Assembly: GCA_910588125.1 (NCBI GenBank)
Contig: CAJUPI010000075.1
Coordinates: 1 to 13,968 of the forward strand
DNA: 13,968 nt
Source of the DNA: an uncultured Lachnospiraceae bacterium
Lineage (GTDB): Bacteria; Bacillota; Clostridia; Lachnospirales; Lachnospiraceae
Reading direction: 5' to 3'
Shown: positions 1 to 5,934 of the stretch, piece after piece
Numbering within the stretch: the first letter of the stretch is position 1
Layout: each line of letters begins with the position of its first letter
The notes under the pieces: generated by a model
The model's database searches: none
What the model was told of the DNA's origin: nothing
The model's input: only the letters and a program-made list of their open reading frames with translations
Program-made: the position numbers and the translations under genes

Positions 1-180
1 AAAGGTCAAAAAATCCGATGCAAGCTTGCTTGCAAGAGGATTTTTGAACTTGGGACCCGCAAAAACACCGAAAAGTAGCCATTTTTCACAGAAAAATGAG
101 CGAATTTGAGGTGCTTTTGCGGGAGCATGAAATGTGGAGTAATCTGTGGTACCATAGGGGGCAAAATAACTTTTGACCCC
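1..180. repeat. Nested inverted-repeat region upstream of the barnase gene (candidate repeat element, cut by the window edge)
   Basis: I see no convincing gene here; the one 60-codon reading frame on the minus strand has no good ribosome binding site. The stretch is dense in inverted repeats. Positions 9-16 pair with 38-45 (AAAAATCC/GGATTTTT), enclosing GCAAGC (20-25)/GCTTGC (28-33). Positions 56-69 pair with 110-123 (14 positions, one mismatch), enclosing CATTTTT (80-86)/AAAAATG (92-98). GGTCAAAA near 4-11 is the complement of TTTTGACC near 171-178, so the ends can close the whole region. This looks like a dispersed intergenic palindromic element rather than a simple terminator, but copy number cannot be judged from one window. 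Confidence 0.45.
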
Positions 181-254
181 AACATCATGAAATTGATACT
201 GATATTGCTGTATTAAAAAAGGAAGTATCTGGATGTATGGAGGAAGAGGCCGAT

Positions 255-788
255 ATGTGGAAAAAGATAAGTGAACGGGGAATGTGGCTGCTGGCAGGAT
301 TGGTGTTCCTGATTATGACGCTGGTATTTGGCTGTGCAGGAACGATGAAAGATGACAGTAAGAGCCAGGATGTTTTTGCGGAAAGTATGGCGGAGGCGTC
401 ATCAGAGCCTTCCGGACAGGCCGGGGAGGAGACGGAAGGGATCGCCGTCTCAGAGGACGGGGAGTATATTTTAAGGGATGAGGTTGCTCTTTATCTGCAC
501 GAATATGGGCATCTTCCGGGAAATTATATTACAAAGAAAGAAGCGCAGGAACTGGGATGGGATAATAAGAAAGGCAATCTCGACGAAGTGGCGCCAGGAA
601 AGAGCATCGGAGGAAGCCACTTTGGAAATTATGAGGGGGCGCTTCCGGAGAAAAAGGGAAGGAAATATTATGAGTGTGATTTGGAATATGAAGGGGGCTA
701 CCGAGGGGCGAAACGGTTGATCTATTCCAATGACGGCTTGATTTTCTATACAGAGGATCATTACCAGACCTTTGAGCAGCTCTATTAG
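255..788 (+). CDS. Barnase-family ribonuclease with lipoprotein-like N-terminus
   Basis: This is a guanyl-preferring ribonuclease of the barnase (N1/T1) family, predicted to be exported. I chose the ATG at 255 (177 aa) over the one at 237 because GGAGGAAGAGG lies at 239-249, just upstream of 255. Residues 1-27 hold KK, a hydrophobic stretch and Cys27 in LVFGC, a slightly off-consensus lipobox, so it is a lipoprotein or an N-terminally anchored protein. Residues 28-70 are an acidic, Ser-rich linker. Residues 71-177 align along all of barnase, including YITK, KGNL, VAPGKSIGG and DHYQTF. By alignment the catalytic residues are kept: K94 (barnase K27), E140 (E73), R150 (R83), R154 (R87), H169 (H102) and Y170 (Y103). 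Barnase R59 is Tyr here (GNYE, residues 124-127). The barstar-family gene follows 16 nt later. No confident promoter was found upstream. Confidence 0.92.
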   Translation: MWKKISERGMWLLAGLVFLIMTLVFGCAGTMKDDSKSQDVFAESMAEASSEPSGQAGEETEGIAVSEDGEYILRDEVALYLHEYGHLPGNYITKKEAQELGWDNKKGNLDEVAPGKSIGGSHFGNYEGALPEKKGRKYYECDLEYEGGYRGAKRLIYSNDGLIFYTEDHYQTFEQLY

Positions 789-804
789 AGAAAGGAAGCG
801 GAAA

Positions 805-1107
805 ATGCAAAAAATCTTGTTAGATTTCCGGACGATGAATACTAAACGACAGGTACAGGAATATCTGATGATGAAACTGGGTTTTCCTGATTATTATGGG
901 AAAAATCTGGATGCTTTGTTTGATATGCTGACAGAACGGGGAGAAGATACCTGTGTGGGAGTATTTGGCATCAGAGAAAGAGAAGAGAGTCCGGATTCCC
1001 TGACAGTTTATTTCCGGCAGCTTGTGCGGGTGCTGCGGGAAGCGGAAAATGAAAATCCCCATTTGTGTGTTTTCTTTGCAGCATATGAGGACAATTTTGA
1101 AGAATAG
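805..1107 (+). CDS. Barstar-family ribonuclease inhibitor
   Basis: This is a cytosolic inhibitor predicted to bind and block the adjacent barnase-type nuclease. The ATG at 805 gives 100 aa and has AGGAAG at 793-798. A TTG at 772 in the same frame is unlikely because it overlaps the nuclease gene and lacks a site. The barstar signature lies at residues 27-41 (FPDYYGKNLDALFDM). It supplies the equivalents of barstar Y29 and Y30 (Y30, Y31), D35 (D36) and D39 (D40), the residue that plugs the barnase active site. W38 is Phe here. Near the end, REAENEN keeps equivalents of E76 and E80 (E79, E83). Barstar has 89 residues, so the length fits, with an acidic tail of about 10 extra. Its place between the nuclease and recJ indicates co-expression with the toxin-like partner. 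Confidence 0.9.
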   Translation: MQKILLDFRTMNTKRQVQEYLMMKLGFPDYYGKNLDALFDMLTERGEDTCVGVFGIREREESPDSLTVYFRQLVRVLREAENENPHLCVFFAAYEDNFEE

Positions 1108-1130
1108 ATGCGGAAGATAAGGGGAAAACC

Positions 1131-2852
1131 ATGGGAAGAAACGGACAGACCATCTGGATGTTGCAAACAAAACGGGCGGATTTTTCGGCGATAGCAGCTC
1201 ATTTTCGCATCAGTCCAGTGACAGCAAGAATTATCCGCAACCGGGGCGTGATCGGAGAGCGGGAGATTGAACGATATTTATATGGGACAAGGGAAGAGTT
1301 ATATAATCCACATTTGCTAAAGGATATGGATATGGCGGTGGAGATCTTGAAGGAAAAGATCCAGGCCGGTATGCGCATGCGAATTGTGGGCGATTATGAT
1401 ATTGACGGGATCTGTTCTACTTATTTGTTATATCAAGGGCTCCGGCGATGTGGGGCTAACGTAGATTATCAGATCCCGGAACGCATTCGGGACGGTTATG
1501 GCATAAATGAGTCGATTATCCGTCTGGCCAGTGAAGAAGGGATTGATACGATTATTACCTGCGATAATGGAATTGCGGCTTTTGAGCAAATTCATTTGGC
1601 CAGAGAGCTGGGAATGACCGTGCTGATTACCGATCATCATGAGGTGCCTCAAAGTGAGGACGGAGAGGAGATTTTGCCTCCGGCGAATGCGATTGTGAAC
1701 CCCAAACAGAGAGCGTGCCAGTATCCGTTTGCGGGGATCTGCGGTGGCGTAGTAGCGTATAAATTGGTACAAGTACTGTTCGAGAGGTTTGATGTGCCTG
1801 TCAGAGAATGGGAAGAGCTGCTGGAGTTCGCCGCAATTGCGACAGTCGGAGACGTGATGCCCCTGCAAGACGAAAACCGGCTTTTGGTACGGTGGGGACT
1901 GAAACAAATAGCAAGAACGAAAAGTGTCGGCCTGAGAAAGCTGGTAGAAGCTTGTGGACTGGATATCAGAGCGCTGTCCGCCTATCATATTGGCTTCGTA
2001 GTAGGGCCGTGCCTGAATGCCAGCGGACGGCTGCAGACAGCAAAACTGGCGCTGGAGCTTTTGTTATGTCAGGAGGAGGATACGGCCGTACAAATCGCAG
2101 AAAAATTACGGGAGCTTAATGAAGAACGGAAAACCATGACGCAGCAGGGAACGGAAGAAGCGTTACGGCAAGTAGAGGAGCAATATCAGGAGGATTCCGT
2201 ATTGGTGGTTTTCCTGCCGGATTGTCATGAGTCGGTGGCGGGAATTATCGCCGGCCGGGTCAGAGAGGCATGGAACCGCCCTGTTTTTGTGCTGACTCGG
2301 GGAGAAGGCTGTGTCAAAGGCTCCGGACGCTCGATTGAGGCATATCATATGTATCGGGAAATGTGCGGGGTAAAGGAGTTGTTTCTGAAATTTGGCGGGC
2401 ATCCTATGGCGGCCGGATTTTCTATGGAGGAATGCCATGTGGAGGAGTTCCGCCGGCGGCTGAATGAACAGGCAACTTTGACGCCTGAGGATTTCATTCC
2501 TAAAATATGGATTGATGTGGCGATGCCGCTGGAATACATAACCGAGGCTTTGATACAGGAGTTAAAGCTTTTAGAACCTTTCGGACAGGGAAATGAGAAG
2601 CCTCAATTTGCACAGAAAAATTTGTATATCCGCAGTGTCCGGGTACTGGGAAAACACCATAATGCCGTGAAGCTGGCGCTGGTGACAGAGAAAGGGCTGG
2701 TCATGGACGGAATGCTGTTTACCGATGGAGAACGTTTTATGGAGGAGCTGGGTGAACAGAGGCAAATAGATGTGGTGTATTATCCGGATATCAATGAGTA
2801 TAATGGAAAAAGGTCGTTGCAGATTGTGATTCGGGAATATAAGCTACACTGA
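1131..2852 (+). CDS. recJ: Single-stranded-DNA-specific exonuclease RecJ
   Basis: RecJ degrades single-stranded DNA 5' to 3' in recombination and mismatch/base-excision repair, using metal ions in a DHH active site. The 573-aa product has the usual RecJ length. In order it shows DYDIDG (88-93), CDNG (144-147), TDHH (167-170) and VGD (239-241), which are the DHH-domain metal ligands. NASGR (296-300) follows. The DHHA1 domain has HESVAGIIAGR (366-376), GSGR (397-400) and GGHPMAAG (422-429), and the C-terminal part containing FGQGNEKP is the OB-fold region. The first Gly of the common HEGV motif is Ser here. The start at 1131 has AAGGGG at 1119-1124. The gene lies 23 nt after the barstar gene with no terminator between, so it may be co-transcribed with the toxin/inhibitor pair. 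No terminator is visible before the glyA promoter. Confidence 0.95.
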   Translation: MGRNGQTIWMLQTKRADFSAIAAHFRISPVTARIIRNRGVIGEREIERYLYGTREELYNPHLLKDMDMAVEILKEKIQAGMRMRIVGDYDIDGICSTYLLYQGLRRCGANVDYQIPERIRDGYGINESIIRLASEEGIDTIITCDNGIAAFEQIHLARELGMTVLITDHHEVPQSEDGEEILPPANAIVNPKQRACQYPFAGICGGVVAYKLVQVLFERFDVPVREWEELLEFAAIATVGDVMPLQDENRLLVRWGLKQIARTKSVGLRKLVEACGLDIRALSAYHIGFVVGPCLNASGRLQTAKLALELLLCQEEDTAVQIAEKLRELNEERKTMTQQGTEEALRQVEEQYQEDSVLVVFLPDCHESVAGIIAGRVREAWNRPVFVLTRGEGCVKGSGRSIEAYHMYREMCGVKELFLKFGGHPMAAGFSMEECHVEEFRRRLNEQATLTPEDFIPKIWIDVAMPLEYITEALIQELKLLEPFGQGNEKPQFAQKNLYIRSVRVLGKHHNAVKLALVTEKGLVMDGMLFTDGERFMEELGEQRQIDVVYYPDINEYNGKRSLQIVIREYKLH

Positions 2853-2882
2853 CCGGAATCAGGGAAAATCTATGGCAGAATC

Positions 2883-2912
2883 TTGACATAGGATACGGTC
2901 CTGTACTATAAT
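2883..2912 (+). promoter_or_regulatory. glyA promoter (sigma-A type)
   Basis: A perfect -35 TTGACA at 2883-2888 and a perfect -10 TATAAT at 2907-2912 are separated by 18 nt. It lies 42 nt before the glyA start, so the leader is short (about 35 nt) and leaves no room for a glycine or SAM riboswitch. AAGGAG at 2941-2946 is the ribosome binding site. Confidence 0.85.
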
Positions 2913-2953
2913 CAGACACATCAAAAAGGCTCTGGAAGAGAAGGAGAATCATT

Positions 2954-4201
2954 ATGGTAAATGATGTTATGAAATTGCTCACGGATTATGATCCGGAGGT
3001 GGGAAAGGCAATTGAGCAGGAGGCGGCACGTCAGAGAAGGAATCTAGAGCTGATTGCTTCGGAGAATATTGTATCAGAGCCAGTGATGATGGCGATGGGC
3101 ACCGTGCTGACGAATAAATATGCGGAGGGTTATTCCGGCAAGCGCTATTACGGCGGTTGCGAATATGTGGATGTGGTGGAGACGATTGCCATTGAGCGTG
3201 CAAAAAAGCTTTTTGGCTGTGATTATGCCAATGTGCAGCCGCATTCCGGCGCCCAGGCAAATATGGCGGTGTTTTTAGCTATGCTGAAGCCGGGAGATAC
3301 CGTTATGGGTATGAATCTAAATCATGGCGGGCATCTGACGCATGGAAGCCCGGTGAATTTTTCCGGATTATATTTTAACATTGTACCTTATGGGGTCAAT
3401 GACGAGGGATATATTGACTACGAGGAGCTGGAGAGAATTGCGGTTGAGAGCAAGCCGAAGCTGATTGTGGCAGGAGCCAGCGCCTATGCCAGAGAAATTG
3501 ATTTTAAACGGTTCCGTGAAGTGGCGGACAAAGTGGGAGCTGCTTTGATGGTAGACATGGCTCACATTGCCGGTTTGGTGGCAGCAGGAGAGCATCCAAG
3601 CCCGATTCCCTATGCGGATGTAGTGACTACGACGACGCACAAGACATTGCGTGGTCCCAGAGGCGGGATGATCCTGGCCAATCAGGAAGCGGCGGAAAAG
3701 TATAACTTTAATAAGGCAATCTTCCCAGGGAGCCAGGGAGGTCCGCTGGAGCATGTGATAGCGGCGAAGGCCGTTTGCTTTGGGGAGGCATTGAAGCCGG
3801 AGTTTAAGGCTTATCAGGCACAGGTTCGCAAGAATGCAGCTGCTCTGGCAGATGCATTGATAAAGCAAGGCTTTAAGTTGTTGACCGGTGGCACGGATAA
3901 TCATCTGATGCTGGTTGATCTGCGGGGGTTGGAAGTATCTGGCAAGGAGCTTCAGAATCGTTGTGATGAGGTATATATTACGTTAAATAAGAATACCGTG
4001 CCAAACGATCCGAGAAGTCCTTTCGTCACTTCCGGTGTGAGGATTGGTACGCCGGCGATTACTTCCCGGGGATTAAAGGAAGAGGATATGCCGAAGGTAG
4101 CCGAGTGTATCTGGCTGGCGGCCACAGACTTTGAGAAACAAGCAGATTATATCCGCGCAGAAGTGACAAAGCTCTGTGAGAAATATCCGATTTATCAATA
4201 A
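2954..4201 (+). CDS. glyA: Serine hydroxymethyltransferase
   Basis: GlyA is a cytosolic PLP enzyme that interconverts serine plus tetrahydrofolate with glycine plus 5,10-methylene-THF, the main source of one-carbon units. The 415-aa length is standard. Visible family motifs are ELIASENIVS (32-41), NKYAEGYSGKRYYGG (54-68), QPHSGAQAN (95-103), VDMAHIAGL (200-208) and the PLP-lysine motif TTTTHKTLRGPRGG, with K230 as the Schiff-base lysine. The ATG at 2954 sits 7 nt after AAGGAG. The gene has its own strong promoter and looks monocistronic: it is followed by an inverted-repeat element (4250-4321) and then a convergent gene. Nothing unusual was seen in the protein. Confidence 0.97.
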   Translation: MVNDVMKLLTDYDPEVGKAIEQEAARQRRNLELIASENIVSEPVMMAMGTVLTNKYAEGYSGKRYYGGCEYVDVVETIAIERAKKLFGCDYANVQPHSGAQANMAVFLAMLKPGDTVMGMNLNHGGHLTHGSPVNFSGLYFNIVPYGVNDEGYIDYEELERIAVESKPKLIVAGASAYAREIDFKRFREVADKVGAALMVDMAHIAGLVAAGEHPSPIPYADVVTTTTHKTLRGPRGGMILANQEAAEKYNFNKAIFPGSQGGPLEHVIAAKAVCFGEALKPEFKAYQAQVRKNAAALADALIKQGFKLLTGGTDNHLMLVDLRGLEVSGKELQNRCDEVYITLNKNTVPNDPRSPFVTSGVRIGTPAITSRGLKEEDMPKVAECIWLAATDFEKQADYIRAEVTKLCEKYPIYQ

Positions 4202-4249
4202 CTGATTTGGCCTCTTACCTCGAAGGATGAATGTTTTCAAGATTAAACG

Positions 4250-4321
4250 GAGGGCGTTGTAAGATAAACCACCCGAACACGGGATAGAGAAATGACGGGC
4301 GGTTTATTTTGTAACGCCCTC
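4250..4321. repeat. 72 bp palindromic element (short form of a two-copy MITE-like family), probable bidirectional terminator
   Basis: The arms 4250-4275 and 4296-4321 (26 nt each) are inverted repeats around a 20-nt loop. In + strand RNA there are 22 Watson-Crick pairs, 3 G-U wobbles and a single A-C mismatch. It starts 48 nt after the glyA stop and ends 4 nt before the stop of the convergent 168-aa gene, so it probably terminates both. Its right half aligns with the right half of the 170 bp element at 13609-13778 at about 39 of 48 positions. The outer left arm aligns too, so it looks like an internally deleted copy. No target-site duplication was found. Confidence 0.75.
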
Positions 4322-4325
4322 ATTA

Positions 4326-4832
4326 TTATTGGTTGCAAAATACAATAATCTCATCAGGAACCGTTTGCGCAGGGATACTACGGGTGGTGGCGCGATAAAG
4401 AACTAAAAGCAGTTTGCCGGACAGAGTGCCGGTAAAGGGCTGGCCATTGGGAAGTAGGGTTCGTGCTTGATTTGCGTGATTCAGACGCAGGGTATCATCC
4501 GAGTTGGCCAGCTGGCGGCTGGCAGGCAGCCAGGTAAAAATATCAAGGACAGCAGAAGTGCCAAAAGGAGTAGGGGCTACGACGATTGCCTGATATAAAG
4601 GAGGATAAATCAAAGGCACGGGAGCTAAAAGAGAGTAAAAGCAAGTTACCAAATCACCAACTTTCAGGGGATGGCTGTCAAGAATATAAGTGGAGCCGGT
4701 TATAGTAAAATTGACAATTCCCTGATTCATGCTTTGCAGGGCGATCCGAAACCCGCAGCTATCCTGTGTGGAAGTGATTTCCGGATAATCAATTTGAAGT
4801 ATAGTTCCGGATATTGGTGCGTATTGAGGCAT
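4326..4832 (-). CDS. Conserved-looking protein of unknown function (168 aa)
   Basis: I cannot name this family. The ATG at 4832 is well supported by CTGGAGG, with GGAGG at the complement of 4838-4842, 5 nt away. The product has no signal peptide, no membrane segment and no known catalytic motif. The first half (GTILQI, VNFTITGSTYIL, LKVGDLVTCFY) is beta-rich and reads like a small OB-like barrel. It is followed by a Pro-rich stretch APVPLIYPPLYQAIVV. The second half has LRLNHANQARTLLPNGQ and ends in a striking TRSIPAQTVPDEIIVFC. These islands look like motifs under selection, and I have a weak memory of similar proteins in Clostridia, which I could not check. It is convergent with glyA and divergent from the lipoprotein gene. 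It appears to be a single-gene unit; no clear promoter was found. Confidence 0.75.
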   Translation of the reverse strand: MPQYAPISGTILQIDYPEITSTQDSCGFRIALQSMNQGIVNFTITGSTYILDSHPLKVGDLVTCFYSLLAPVPLIYPPLYQAIVVAPTPFGTSAVLDIFTWLPASRQLANSDDTLRLNHANQARTLLPNGQPFTGTLSGKLLLVLYRATTRSIPAQTVPDEIIVFCNQ

Positions 4833-4948
4833 AGAAACCTCCAGAGAAATTATTATTCTATTTTATGAGAGCTTTGTTTCCGCTGTGCTTTTTTAATAAA
4901 GCAATGGTTCCATTCCTTCTTTAATTAGGCTTATCGTGAAGATAGGGA

Positions 4949-4977
4949 TTGACGGCAATGATAAAGAAGATTAAAAT
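4949..4977 (+). promoter_or_regulatory. Promoter of the repeat-bearing lipoprotein gene
   Basis: The -35 TTGACG (4949-4954) and -10 TAAAAT (4972-4977) are separated by exactly 17 nt and each matches consensus at 5 of 6 positions. Transcription would start near 4984. GGGAGG at 5007-5012 lies 8 nt before the ATG at 5021. Confidence 0.7.
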
Positions 4978-5020
4978 GATAGATGGAATATAATTTGTAA
5001 AATTATGGGAGGAAACTGGG

Positions 5021-5842
5021 ATGAAAGGGAACTATGCAGGGGCAGTGATAGGGATCATGCTTCTGGCAGCAGGATGTTCTGCGGTGAGCAGTCCGGCGGA
5101 GGCTACGGAAGTGATGGTTGAGGAAGCTGTGGAGACGAGTGCGGCAGAAAGCCAGGAGGAGAGCGCCCCGGAAAAAGCGGAAAACGCTAAGGAGGAGGAA
5201 TCTTTAAAAGCGGCGGAAGAATCTTTGCAGGCAGCAGAAGAATCCTTGAAAGCAGTGGAGGAATCCCTGCAAGCCGCGGGGGAGTCGCTAAAGGCAGAAG
5301 AAGAGTCCATACAGGCGGACAAAGATACGGATTATGAAAAGATGACAAAGAATCCGGAGACGTATCAGAAAAAGACAGTCAAATTTTCAGGTGAGATTAT
5401 TCGTTCGGCGGCAGTGGGCAATACTTCTGTGCAGATAGTCCTGGCAGTAGATGGAGAGAAAAAGAACCGCGTGGTTGGTGAATATAAGAAGAGCATTGTG
5501 GACGGCACATTATCTACCGGGGATAAGATTACGCTTTCCGGCGAGTTTCAGGGGTTGATTCGTTATCGGATGAATACGGGTGGTGCGGAGAGCCTTCCCA
5601 CGGTTAATATCGGTAAGATTGAAAACATTGTCAGAAAAGAGCCGGAGACCACGGCGCCTCAGATGGCTATAAATACGCCGTCGCTAGAAGAGACAGTTCC
5701 GGTAACAGATGGGGTTAGACCGGAGGAGACTGCTCCTGTATCGGATGATTCTAAGGAGACAGAGGCGGTAGAAACAAGGGAGGATGTCTTGGATGAGGAG
5801 ACAGCAAGTGAGACTTCGCCTGTGATTTCTGCCGGTAGCTGA
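5021..5842 (+). CDS. Lipoprotein with heptad repeats and probable OB-like domain
   Basis: This is a 273-aa exported lipoprotein; its function is unknown. Residues 1-19 form a signal peptide with lipobox LAAGC (Cys19 lipidated). Residues 20-59 are acidic and Ala/Glu-rich. Residues 60-101 are six consecutive seven-residue units of the type ESLKAAE/ESLQAAE, probably helical. Residues 104-212 start with DYEKMTKNPETYQKKTVKFSG and resemble the small beta-barrel (OB-like) domain found in many Firmicutes lipoproteins, where a D/Y-E-x-L-x-x-N-P-x-x-Y-K motif precedes the first strand. From residue 213 a Thr/Glu/Val-rich low-complexity tail runs to the end. The layout suggests a surface-anchored domain held on a stalk. 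It has its own promoter (4949-4977) and terminator (5867-5921), so it is monocistronic. Confidence 0.88.
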   Translation: MKGNYAGAVIGIMLLAAGCSAVSSPAEATEVMVEEAVETSAAESQEESAPEKAENAKEEESLKAAEESLQAAEESLKAVEESLQAAGESLKAEEESIQADKDTDYEKMTKNPETYQKKTVKFSGEIIRSAAVGNTSVQIVLAVDGEKKNRVVGEYKKSIVDGTLSTGDKITLSGEFQGLIRYRMNTGGAESLPTVNIGKIENIVRKEPETTAPQMAINTPSLEETVPVTDGVRPEETAPVSDDSKETEAVETREDVLDEETASETSPVISAGS

Positions 5843-5866
5843 GTATATGATGGAAAATGATAAAAG

Positions 5867-5921
5867 AAAGCTGCCCTTTTGCGGCGCCTTAAAGAGGCAT
5901 GGCAAAAAGGGCAGCTTTTAG
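5867..5921. terminator. Bidirectional rho-independent terminator
   Basis: AAAGCTGCCCTTTTGC at 5867-5882 pairs with 5902-5918 with one bulged base, around a 19-nt loop. The right arm ends in CTTTTAGTTT and the left arm is preceded by AAAAGAAAG, so both strands get a U-rich tail. It lies between the stops of the convergent lipoprotein gene (5842) and the SbcC-like gene (5935), and should serve both. Confidence 0.85.
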
Positions 5922-5934
5922 TTTGCATTCTTTG

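Noticed and set aside
6..188. A 60-codon minus-strand frame at the left edge
   Set aside because: It is built from the inverted repeats and has no supporting ribosome binding site; more likely a by-product of the repeat.
199..254. Promoter for the barnase operon (TTGATA at 193-198, TATTAA at 211-216)
   Set aside because: The two hexamers are only 12 nt apart and no better pair was found, so I did not annotate one.
5198..5323. CRISPR-like or minisatellite reading of the repeats in the lipoprotein gene
   Set aside because: The repeat is at protein level, in frame and codon-diverged, with no spacers.
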